NCBI GenBank assembly: GCA_023404955.1
Contig: JAEXZY010000032.1
Coordinates: 1 to 23,415, forward strand
Origin: Actinomycetes bacterium
Lineage (GTDB): Bacteria > Actinomycetota > Actinomycetes > Mycobacteriales > Mycobacteriaceae
Direction of reading: 5' to 3'
Length of the DNA: 23,415 nt
How positions within the stretch are numbered: the stretch's first letter is position 1; the number at the start of each line of letters is the position of its first letter. This document shows positions 15,040-21,800 of this stretch, piece by piece. The notes beneath the pieces were generated by a model. The model ran no database searches, was not told where the DNA came from, and saw only the letters and a list, made by a program, of their open reading frames with translations. Both the position numbers and the translations under genes were made by a program.

Positions 15040-15341
15040 GCATTAGCGCACACAGCGCCGACCGCTACTCGCCCAACGAGCGGGTGCGGGTACTCGCCGG
15101 GGTAGACGAGCGCGGCGGCCAGATCGGCACCGTGCGAGCCACCTACGCAGACGCGGGCGACATGGTCCACATCCTCGACTTCGAGGACGGCACGACAGAT
15201 CGCTATATCGCCGACGAGCTGCAAGCGCTCAACGCCCCACCGATGAAGCGCCGCGCAGAGCAGCCGCGCGAACTGCCTCCCCTCGCACGCGGCGGCGAGA
15301 TGAACGACATCACCGAACCCACACCGGAAGAACAGGGCTGA
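15036..15341 (+). CDS. 101-residue protein between resolvase and integrase
   Basis: The ATG overlaps the resolvase stop by four bases (ATGA), and the stop is three bases before the integrase start, so all three genes are translationally coupled. The protein begins with a compact domain (NERVRVLAGVDERGGQIGTVRATY...MVHILDFEDGTTDRYIADELQ) that has the alternating-beta, Gly-turn look of a small SH3/KOW-like barrel. A Pro/Arg-rich linker and an acidic tail follow. I do not recognise the family. Its context suggests an accessory to integration. Confidence 0.55.
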   Translation: MSISAHSADRYSPNERVRVLAGVDERGGQIGTVRATYADAGDMVHILDFEDGTTDRYIADELQALNAPPMKRRAEQPRELPPLARGGEMNDITEPTPEEQG

Positions 15342-15344
15342 CCA

Positions 15345-16739
15345 GTGGCACGAGTGCAAAAGCGGACGACCAAGAGCGGCGACACCAGGTATGTCGCGAA
15401 GTGGCGAGACCCAGACGGCACCGACCACAGCAAGGGTGGCTTCACGACCAAGAAAGCTGCGGGCGACTACGCGAAGAACGCCGAGAGCGCGGCGGCGCAA
15501 GGTCTCGTCTTCGATCCGGCGAAGGGAAAGATGCTCTTTCGCGACGCGGCGGCGATCTGGTTGGAGTCGCGGAAAGCGGACACCCGCAACAACGCCGAGA
15601 ACCACCGCTACGCCCTGGCCCCGGGCGCAACCCGTCGCGGCGACGGTAAGACGCTCGGGATTGACGCGGTGTTCGGCGGCTACCCGCTGAACAAGATCAC
15701 CCGCGAGTACATCCAGGCGTGGGTGAATCGGCTGACTGCGGCGGGGAAGAAGTCTTCGACCGTCCGGCATGCGTTCTGGACCGTCCGCATGGTCTTGGAG
15801 CAAGCAGTCGCGGATGGCCGGCTGGCGAAGAATCCCGCCGACTACGTGAAGCTGCCGAAGGAGCGCGGCGCGAAGGGCGGGAAGGTAGGCGTCGTCGATC
15901 GAGCGCAGTTCCTCTCCGCCGCGCAGGTTTCCGCGCTCGTCGAGGCGACGCCTTGGCCGTACAACGTCTTGGTCAACTTGGCCGCTTGGTCGGGTCTGCG
16001 CGCGGCCGAACTCGGCGGGCTCCAGATCGCAGATGTTGAGGTCTCGCCCGCTGGGAGCATGAAGGTGCACGTCGAGCGGACGGCTGCTGCTCACGGGCTG
16101 ACGAAGACGGACGGCTCAGTGCGCACGGTTCCGGTGCCGGGGCCGACCGCGAGCCTGATCCGCGACTACCTCGCCGAGCACCCGCGTCGGCATGAGCCGA
16201 CCGCGCCTCTCTTCCCGAACGCGACGTTGCCGCGGCCTCGGCCCACCGGGGTACGAGCCGACGCGGCCGAGCCAGTAGCGGCCAAGCCGGGTGCGCAACC
16301 GCCCACCCCGAGCGCCGACGCGAAGGCCCGTGCCCGGCGACAAGCCGAACGTCTCGCCGAACTGCCAGTGGGGGAGGCCGAGGCCCGGTTGCTGCTCGAC
16401 TGGACGACGCCGCTGCGCCACCCGAGCTTCTACAAGGCGGTGTTCCGGCCCTCTGTGCTTCGAGCCAACCGGGAGACGGGCGACATGGTTCTTCCGGCGG
16501 GGTTGCGATTCCATTCGCTCCGACACACGTACGCGAGCCTGTGTGCCTCGGTCCCAACGATTTCGGTACGACAGGTGGCTGAGTGGATGGGGCACGCGAA
16601 CCCGACGACGACCGAACTCGTCTACACGCACCTCTACGCGAAGGCCGACCACGACGACGAGATGGCCGCGCTGGGCGCGCTCGCGGACCCGGCGGTCGCG
16701 CCTAAGTACGCCGACAACGTCATACCGCTACACGGCTGA
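15345..16739 (+). CDS. Tyrosine integrase of element A
   Basis: A 464-residue phage-type tyrosine recombinase. An N-terminal arm-binding domain (RTTKSGDTRYVAKWRDPDG) is followed by a core-binding SAM-like domain (residues about 60-165). The catalytic domain has Arg219 in SGLRAAELGGL, H390-S-L-R-H394, His417 in MGHANPTTTE, and the nucleophile Tyr427 in VYTHLY. All catalytic residues are present, so it is probably active. A region of about 50 residues rich in Ala/Pro/Arg between the Arg and HxLRH boxes is longer than usual. The start is a GTG three bases after the previous stop. It would recombine attP with the tRNA-Gly 3' end. The closest relative in the window is the broken integrase of element B. 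Confidence 0.92.
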   Translation: MARVQKRTTKSGDTRYVAKWRDPDGTDHSKGGFTTKKAAGDYAKNAESAAAQGLVFDPAKGKMLFRDAAAIWLESRKADTRNNAENHRYALAPGATRRGDGKTLGIDAVFGGYPLNKITREYIQAWVNRLTAAGKKSSTVRHAFWTVRMVLEQAVADGRLAKNPADYVKLPKERGAKGGKVGVVDRAQFLSAAQVSALVEATPWPYNVLVNLAAWSGLRAAELGGLQIADVEVSPAGSMKVHVERTAAAHGLTKTDGSVRTVPVPGPTASLIRDYLAEHPRRHEPTAPLFPNATLPRPRPTGVRADAAEPVAAKPGAQPPTPSADAKARARRQAERLAELPVGEAEARLLLDWTTPLRHPSFYKAVFRPSVLRANRETGDMVLPAGLRFHSLRHTYASLCASVPTISVRQVAEWMGHANPTTTELVYTHLYAKADHDDEMAALGALADPAVAPKYADNVIPLHG

Positions 16740-16763
16740 ATCAGCCTGTGGATAACTCTCGAA

Positions 16764-16779
16764 TCGAACACATGTGCGA
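16764..16779 (+). promoter_or_regulatory. SOS-like (LexA-type) box 3
   Basis: TCGAAC-ACAT-GTGCGA has one mismatch to the mycobacterial LexA consensus. A TAGACT (-10-like) motif follows at 16781-16786, so a bound repressor would cover the promoter of the methyltransferase leader. Confidence 0.4.
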
Positions 16780-16802
16780 ATAGACTCGGATGCACTAACG
16801 CA

Positions 16803-16863
16803 ACTCGCCGAGCATGAGCCTCCGAACGGCGGAGGACTTAGGGTGTGATCCTTAACGGCGAGT
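16803..16863 (+). ncRNA. Structured leader of the methyltransferase gene
   Basis: ACTCGCCG (16803-16810) and CGGCGAGT (16856-16863) form a perfect 8-bp outer stem. It encloses CCTCCG/CGGAGG (16819-16824, 16830-16835) and an imperfect TTAGG/CCTTAA stem, giving a three-way junction. No T-run follows. The structure ends 24 bases before the ATG, next to the Shine-Dalgarno, so it could control translation of the methyltransferase. Confidence 0.4.
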
Positions 16864-16887
16864 CTTGGAAGAGTGGGAGAGGGAGCA

Positions 16888-17607
16888 ATGGCAGCTAGTG
16901 AGAAGCCCGCGCCAGGACACGTTCGGGGCAGCCGCAAGCAGCAAGGGAAAGCAACAAACGATCTAGTTCTTTCGTCGCATCTTGGAGTCAACGCCGACCT
17001 GTTCCATCAGATTCTCGACCTGTACGTCAGTAAGGGCGCGACGGTCGCGGACGTGACATACGGCTCAGGAGCATTCTGGAAGAAAGTCAAGCGGGACGAC
17101 ATCAACCTCCTTGCGACCGACCTCGCGGACGGTGTTGACTGCCGGAAACTTCCATACGAGGACGGTTCGATCGACGCGGTGGTTTTGGATCCGCCGTATA
17201 TGCACACGCCTGGCCAGGGCGCCCATGTCGGGCATCAGAATTTTGAGACGTATTACCGGAACAACGCCACCGCGAACACCGGCGGAAGCAAGTACCACGA
17301 AGCGGTGCTAGACCTTTACTTTGCGGCGGGTAAGGAAGCCTCACGCGTCCTGAAGGACGGCGGAATATTCATCGTTAAGTGCCAAGACGAGGTTTGCGCC
17401 AACAGGCAACGGCTGACCCATGTTGAGATCATCAACGAATACGAGGGGTACGGCTTCCAGACGGAGGATCTCTTCGTGGTGACCCGGCCGCATCGGCCCG
17501 GTCTAAGTCGGATGATCAGGCAGCGGCACGCCCGGAAGAATCACTCATACTTCCTCGTCTTCTGGAAGGCCGACAAACGACGGCGGTGGCCCGGCCGCCT
17601 CGACTGA
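16888..17607 (+). CDS. DNA methyltransferase (DPPY-type)
   Basis: A 239-residue amino-methyltransferase. The SAM-binding motif I is VADVTYGSGAFW (about residues 53-64) and the catalytic motif IV is LDPPY (100-104). Conserved spacing and a C-terminal basic segment (RPHRPGLSRMIRQRHARK) follow. It should methylate the exocyclic amino group of adenine or cytosine; the recognition site cannot be read from sequence. The ATG at 16888 has AGGGAG directly upstream; an in-frame GTG at 16873 is less likely. It is convergent with the probable endonuclease, and the two coding regions overlap by 63 bp, so the modification gene is read into the end of its partner. Confidence 0.8.
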   Translation: MAASEKPAPGHVRGSRKQQGKATNDLVLSSHLGVNADLFHQILDLYVSKGATVADVTYGSGAFWKKVKRDDINLLATDLADGVDCRKLPYEDGSIDAVVLDPPYMHTPGQGAHVGHQNFETYYRNNATANTGGSKYHEAVLDLYFAAGKEASRVLKDGGIFIVKCQDEVCANRQRLTHVEIINEYEGYGFQTEDLFVVTRPHRPGLSRMIRQRHARKNHSYFLVFWKADKRRRWPGRLD

Positions 17608-18495
17608 GCTCGACACGGCGAGGTTGGGGCGCACGATTTCGTCTGCCTCGTAGAAGAAGTCCGCGAACGGTTTGACTTCAAGGAACGGGTACTGGTCGCG
17701 CAGTGCCCGGTACTTCTCCGGCACGTCGAAGTAGTACACGCGATGAAGCTGCGCAATGTACATCTGGTAAGCCATCCACTGCTTCGGAAGGCACACCTCG
17801 GCAATCGAATTCGTTCTGGTTTGCCGGTTTGTTTCGGCGAGGACGACCAGGAGTCCGCGAAAGCGATTCACGCCGTGCATGCCATCAAGGACGCGCTGGT
17901 GCGCCCAGACCTGAATGACCCGCTCACGTGTGGACGCCTTGATCGGCAGATGGATTCGGCTCTTGGTTGGGCCGAGGTCGAATACAAAGTCAGTAGGCAG
18001 CGACACTTCGATGTCCAACGTTGGCGCCACAACTGACTTCGTCGGGGCGACGCCGAACGTCGTCGCGACCAGATGGCCTACGAAGTTCTCCAAGAATGTG
18101 CCAGGCGACTTCTTGTCGCCGTCCTTCGTAACGTCGGTTCCAGCGGGGTATGAGATAGCCGCCGTGTACAGAGCTTCATGAAGCTCGATTGGATCAGCCG
18201 GAACCTCGCCGTTGATGATCTTGGTGACGGTTCTGAGAACCTCGTCGATGTTGTCGAGGAACAGGGCCTCGTTGATACCGCGTGACGTACGCACCTTCGG
18301 AGTGGTCCTGGTGAAGGCGAAGTACTCCTTGCCCGGCACGTTGGAGACGAGCGGGGACCGAGATGTGGCAGCCAGCAGTTCGAGCGATTGGGCGATGCAG
18401 TCGATAAGCGCTTCGCTTACGGCGGGGTGGCCGAGGCCGTGTGCTGTGGCCTGGTTCGACAGCTCGGTGTAGCTCGGCTCCAGCGGGGATGCCAT
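17545..18495 (-). CDS. Probable type II restriction endonuclease
   Basis: A 316-residue protein convergent with the methyltransferase and overlapping its 3' end by 63 bp. Residues 160-200 (LDIEVSLPTDFVFDLGPTKSRIHLPIKASTRERVIQVWAHQRVLDG) resemble the core of PD-(D/E)xK endonucleases: acidic residues at 161, 169 and 173, then IK-S-T-R-E-R with Lys186 as the candidate catalytic lysine. The position usually filled by Asp/Glu two before that Lys is Pro184, so the active site is divergent or uses another acidic residue. The start ATG has no Shine-Dalgarno; a -10-like TACACT lies at 18502-18507 and would give a leaderless transcript. The frame stays open further upstream through the att region, but that part is non-coding. 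Confidence 0.55.
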   Translation of the reverse strand: MASPLEPSYTELSNQATAHGLGHPAVSEALIDCIAQSLELLAATSRSPLVSNVPGKEYFAFTRTTPKVRTSRGINEALFLDNIDEVLRTVTKIINGEVPADPIELHEALYTAAISYPAGTDVTKDGDKKSPGTFLENFVGHLVATTFGVAPTKSVVAPTLDIEVSLPTDFVFDLGPTKSRIHLPIKASTRERVIQVWAHQRVLDGMHGVNRFRGLLVVLAETNRQTRTNSIAEVCLPKQWMAYQMYIAQLHRVYYFDVPEKYRALRDQYPFLEVKPFADFFYEADEIVRPNLAVSSSVEAAGPPPSFVGLPEDEEV

Positions 18496-18501
18496 CGCCG
18501 C

Positions 18502-18507
18502 AGTGTA
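18502..18507 (-). promoter_or_regulatory. -10 element for leaderless endonuclease transcript
   Basis: On the minus strand TACACT ends seven bases before the A of the ATG, which would place the transcription start on the start codon. A TTGACG at 18519-18524 is too close (11 bp) to be its -35. Confidence 0.35.
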
Positions 18508-18527
18508 TGCGTCGAGCACGTCAACTC

Positions 18528-18545
18528 GGGGTACAGGCGGGGTAC
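18528..18545 (+). repeat. Putative integrase arm-type site, element A right
   Basis: GGGGTAC at 18528-18534 and 18539-18545, again 11 bp apart, matches the left site at 5829. It lies about 50 bp from the att core and overlaps the upstream region of the endonuclease promoter. Confidence 0.6.
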
Positions 18546-18591
18546 CGAGCGAGTCGCTGCGCGGGCGCTCTACGGCATTCGCCCTGGTCAA

Positions 18592-18637
18592 CGTGGAGCC
18601 GATGACGGGAATCGAACCCGCGTATTCAGCTTGGGAA
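18592..18637 (-). repeat. Middle attachment site shared by elements A and B
   Basis: Identical over 46 bp to the left att copy. It is the right end of element A and the left end of element B. The 11 bases before it (CCCTGGTCAA type) also resemble the host flank at 5628-5636. Confidence 0.9.
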
Positions 18638-18792
18638 CGTGTTTCGGGGGTCAAACGAGCGTTCGATCTACCTGCGCCTAAACAGCTCTTGCTCACCCCA
18701 TACGCGCAGCGTAACGGGCACTTTGACACGCCCCGTAGGCAGACTGCGGCGAGCTGTGGGCGGTCAAAATACATGTCGTAGTTACACCAGGT

Positions 18793-18810
18793 GGAGTGTC
18801 TGGGGAGTGT
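18793..18810 (+). repeat. Putative integrase arm-type site, element B left
   Basis: GGAGTGT occurs at 18793-18799 and 18804-18810, 11 bp apart. The same pair occurs at 21724-21741 at the other end of element B. The geometry equals that of element A but the sequence differs. Confidence 0.55.
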
Positions 18811-18870
18811 ACGAGCGGGCAACGACGTCAGGGCGTTTTGATGGACGGCTTGCCCCTCGAATAGCGAGAA

Positions 18871-18912
18871 CCCCGCCTCGTCGGGGCCGGGATAGGGCGA
18901 GACGAGACGGGG
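18871..18912. repeat. 12-bp inverted repeat (one mismatch)
   Basis: CCCCGCCTCGTC at 18871-18882 and GACGAGACGGGG at 18901-18912 pair with one mismatch around 18 bases. No T-run follows. It may be a leftover regulatory or terminator structure of element B. Confidence 0.4.
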
Positions 18913-18976
18913 AACTCGGGGTTGTGAGGAACGCCGGAAAGGTTCCAAAAACGGCTTCCTCACGGACTGATCAGCG

Positions 18977-19141
18977 TCAGCGCGCAGCGCCGCATCCAGG
19001 TGCTCGCATCACAAGGTCTCGGACAAGGCCATCGCCAACCGACTCACCACCGAGGGCGTCCCCACCGCAACCGGAGGCGACACCTGGTCGTACTCGTCGG
19101 TGCGGCGCGTCCTCAACCGACTCGCACAGGAGGTCGCCTGA
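18977..19141 (+). pseudogene. C-terminal remnant of a serine recombinase
   Basis: The frame ending at the TGA of 19139-19141 reads SDKAIANRLTTEGVPTATGG and then WSYSSVRRVLNRLAQEVA, the C-terminal HTH of a resolvase/invertase. It parallels the C-terminus of the intact resolvase in element A (AKIATALESDGV...STVRRIY). Just upstream, AQRRIQVLASQG is found in a second frame, so a small deletion near 19018 broke the gene. The catalytic N-terminal domain is missing. The stop is three bases before the first ATG of the broken integrase. Confidence 0.65.
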
Positions 19142-19143
19142 CA

Positions 19144-20444
19144 TGGCGCACATCAGGACACGCACCACGACACAGCAGCATCGCAACGGCAGAAGCGTCA
19201 CACACCGGGCGGTGTCGTCGCCCCGGAAGACCAGCTGTTCGCCCATGCCGCGGAAGCCTGGCTGGAGAGTTGCACGGACCTGAAGCCCCGAACGAGGGAC
19301 GAGTACTGGAACCTACTCAGCCCGAAGAAGCGCGCCAAGAAGGACACCAACGGCAACAGCACCGCGCACCTGTCGATCATCGCAACGTTCGGCGGTAAGG
19401 CCGTCGGCAGTATCACCCGACAGCAGATCGCGGAATGGGCGCAGGCCCTCACGGCTGCGGGCAAGTCGCCGTCGACGGTTCGGCACGCCTACTTCGTCGT
19501 GAAGATGGTGTTGGAACAGGGCGTGGTGGACGGGTTGCTGCGCGACAAGCCCGCCGATCACGTGAAGCTGCCCAGCGAGCGCACCGCTACCAGCGGCACT
19601 CCCGGAGTGGTGGACGACCCAGACATGTTCTTCACTGCCGAGCAGGTGTCGGCGCTCCTTGCCGCTACGCCCTGGCCCTACAACGTCCTAGTCCACGTGG
19701 CCGCGTGGAGCGGCCTGAGAGCTGCAGAGATAGGCGGTTTGCAGGTGGGTGACGCAGTGCTGCCACCGCGCCAGCTCAACTCCAACGCGCGCCCCAAGCC
19801 CGCGCAGCTCAAGCTGAACCGGACGTTGCGAGTGACCGCAGACGGCGACGTCCATGACACTCCGAAGACTCGTGGGAGTCGTCGCACGGTGCCACTTACG
19901 CCGGAGACGGCACAGGTCCTCCGCGAGTACCTTGCGTGCCACCCTCGCAGAGATGTCCGACCACACCGCTGTTCCCGGCTATGCGGCTGATCGCCGACAA
20001 GTCAACCGGAGTGAAGTACACAGCCATCGGGACGCCGAACGAGCGCCAAGCAACCGCACTGGCGGCGCTCACCGTTACCGAGGCCGCCGGGCGGATCGAG
20101 CTGGTCTGGCACCAGGCCCACCGACACGGCAACTTCTACAAGGCGGTGTTCCGTCCGGCGGTGCTCCGGGCCAACCGCGAAGGTGGAGGCCGAGCGCTAC
20201 CGCCCGCACTCAAGTTCGCACCTACGCGAGCCTTTGCGTTGCGGCCGGAATCCCGCCGTTGGAGATCGCCCGCTTCATGGGCCACGCCAAGGTTGTCACC
20301 ACCCTCAGTGTCTACGCGCACTTGTTCGAGGACGACCACACCGACGCTATGTCCGCCTTGGCGGCAATGTCGGTACCGACGATGGGCGAGAACGTGGTGC
20401 GGTTGCGGGGCTACCCGACTTGCCTAATCCAGTCAACGAGGTAG
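19144..20444 (+). pseudogene. Frameshifted tyrosine integrase of element B
   Basis: Homologous along its length to the intact integrase of element A; for example TPWPYNVLVHVAAWSGLRAAEIGG here corresponds to TPWPYNVLVNLAAWSGLRAAELGG there. The reading frame changes at about 19165, 19955 and 20220. At the last point about 13 bases are missing compared with element A, removing the HxLRH catalytic box between ALKF and TYASL. The final part still has MGHAKVVTTLSVYAHL with the nucleophilic tyrosine. Even with frameshifts repaired it should be inactive. The 3' end overlaps the convergent HEPN gene by about 30 bp. Confidence 0.85.
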
Positions 20445-20992
20445 ATCCTCATCCGCTCAACTTCGTTGCCTTCCAGCACGTTATTGTGGGCGACAATGTT
20501 ACGAGAAGCTTCGAGTTCCGTGAACCTGTTGATGACCCAGTTGACATCAGGAAAGAGGTCGCTGAAGTCCTCCCAATTCTGCTGAATAATCGACTTGAGA
20601 TCACCAAAGTCGGTGTAGTAGATCGGGGCCGCTCCTCGCTTGACATGCCATCGATTGACCCCTTCCTTCTCCTGGCGTTTTGTCACACTGCTGCGAATTG
20701 AATTGGAAACCTTTGAGGACCACCACTCTGGACCGTGTCGCTCACTCAACCTGTCGCTGATCAGATCTCGCGCCGAATTCTCAAGACAGAAGAACGCCAG
20801 ATACGCAGGGAAGGCTTTCATTGCCGCCGATCGGATATCCTCCGGGAATTCTTCAAGTGAGACGACCCTCTGGAGCGCCTGGCTATCGACCGGTGACCTG
20901 ACCGAGATCCCCTTCTGCTCCATATCGTTGAGGGCATCTTCAATCGTCAGGCTCTTGAACAGGAACTCGCGAAGGCTGGATTGATCGTTCAC
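20411..20992 (-). CDS. Swt1-type HEPN-domain protein
   Basis: A 193-residue soluble protein. Residues about 125-193 (YYTDFGDLKSIIQQNW...VNWVINRFTELEASRNIVAHNN) match the look of the HEPN domain found in Swt1-like proteins. R164-N165...H169 forms the Rx4H motif used by HEPN ribonucleases. The N-terminal 120 residues are helical with no other domain I recognise. The GTG start overlaps the stop of the upstream DUF5343-like gene by four bases (GTGA), so the pair is one translationally coupled unit. HEPN proteins commonly act as RNA-cutting toxins in toxin-antitoxin and anti-phage systems; that role is inferred. The substrate is unknown. Confidence 0.65.
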   Translation of the reverse strand: MNDQSSLREFLFKSLTIEDALNDMEQKGISVRSPVDSQALQRVVSLEEFPEDIRSAAMKAFPAYLAFFCLENSARDLISDRLSERHGPEWWSSKVSNSIRSSVTKRQEKEGVNRWHVKRGAAPIYYTDFGDLKSIIQQNWEDFSDLFPDVNWVINRFTELEASRNIVAHNNVLEGNEVERMRIYLVDWIRQVG

Positions 20993-21621
20993 ATCAGCTC
21001 ACTCTTTATGGCCTGAAGGATCGCCCGGTACACACTCACATCCGACGTCGCTGGTAGGTGGAGATGAATATCGTGGTTTAGGGTAAGAAGGCCGCCGCCA
21101 GTGATCGACTGTTGGGGCGTCTCGAAATTTCTTTTCGGATGTTCCGCAGAATTATCGGCGCTATCTTCGTCCTTGTTGGGTTTATTCTGTGGATGGGTTG
21201 CGGAATTGAAGTCCGCAAGGTCCGACAGTGTCTTGAAGGTTGACGCCATTTTCTTTGCCACAGCGTCGCCTGCACCTGTGACATTCTTTGCGATCCCCTG
21301 GATCTCGCCAGTTGACCTGGTGTAGATCTTCTCATCACTGAGGAAGAACCCCTGCCAACCTTCGCGAAGTCCGTCAGCAAGCGCCGTGCCCGGGTTCGGT
21401 CCGCGGTATGCGTTATATCGGTCAGTTGGAGTTCCGTCATTGGTCAGGAATCCCAGTTGCTTTAGAACCTTGATGACCGCGCGATCGTTAGACGAACCGA
21501 AGCCAAGGTTCGACTTGAGGAACTCGTGAGTGAAGCGCGGCGGCGTACCCGCCGACTGGATCTTGCTGAAGATGGCTCCGAGGTTGCTGACGCTCATCAA
21601 ATAGGGGATTTCGGCGGCCAT
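20989..21621 (-). CDS. DUF5343-like protein
   Basis: A 210-residue protein. The N-terminal 75 residues (YLMSVSNLGAIFSKIQSAGTPPRFTHEFLKSNLGFGSSNDRAVIKVLKQLGFL...PTDRYNAYR) have the pattern of DUF5343, a winged-helix-like domain that often accompanies defence or HEPN genes. A linker rich in Asn, Asp, Glu and Lys follows (about 145-175), then a short C-terminal segment rich in His/Leu (NHDIHLHLP). It could be the sensor or antitoxin partner of the HEPN protein. The AGGAG motif lies 11 bases before the ATG, which is longer than ideal; an internal Met at residue 9 is an alternative. Confidence 0.65.
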   Translation of the reverse strand: MAAEIPYLMSVSNLGAIFSKIQSAGTPPRFTHEFLKSNLGFGSSNDRAVIKVLKQLGFLTNDGTPTDRYNAYRGPNPGTALADGLREGWQGFFLSDEKIYTRSTGEIQGIAKNVTGAGDAVAKKMASTFKTLSDLADFNSATHPQNKPNKDEDSADNSAEHPKRNFETPQQSITGGGLLTLNHDIHLHLPATSDVSVYRAILQAIKSELM

Positions 21622-21723
21622 TGAGGGGTCTGCTCCTCGTCGTTCAACGCCAGGCCGGGTGCCTAACGATTTAACTGAGGACAGAGTCTAGAGGTTGTAC
21701 CCGACAGCGCCGCGCCACCGCGT

Positions 21724-21741
21724 GGAGTGTGCGGGGAGTGT
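21724..21741 (+). repeat. Putative integrase arm-type site, element B right
   Basis: GGAGTGT at 21724-21730 and 21735-21741 repeats the left pair of element B with the same 11-bp period. It lies about 60 bp from the core in the tRNA gene. Confidence 0.55.
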
Positions 21742-21800
21742 ATTTGGTGTCGAGGATCAGCCGTTCGATGGCCAGAAAACCGTTCTACCTGCGGCGATAC

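Larger units (their letters stand above)
5637..18637. mobile_element. Element A: integrated phage-satellite-like island
   Basis: The island is bounded by 46-bp identical direct repeats (5637-5682 and 18592-18637) that match the 3' half of tRNA-Gly(CCC). Inside are an intact tyrosine integrase, a serine resolvase, a P4-type primase-helicase with an iteron origin, a capsid-like protein, small phage-type genes and a probable restriction-modification pair. There is no portal, large terminase, protease, tail or lysis gene, and no FtsK/TraB-type transfer gene, which argues against both a complete prophage and an actinomycete ICE. A satellite encoding its own capsid protein is the best fit; a deeply deleted prophage is the alternative. 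Confidence 0.75.
18638..18976. other. Non-coding left arm of element B
   Basis: No gene is visible in these 339 bases. They contain the paired GGAGTGT arm-type site and a long inverted repeat at 18871-18912. Longer frames across the region are not supported by a Shine-Dalgarno or by any recognisable protein. Confidence 0.55.

Noticed and set aside
5637..18637. Actinomycete integrative conjugative element
   Set aside because: No FtsK/TraB-like translocase or spread genes are present.
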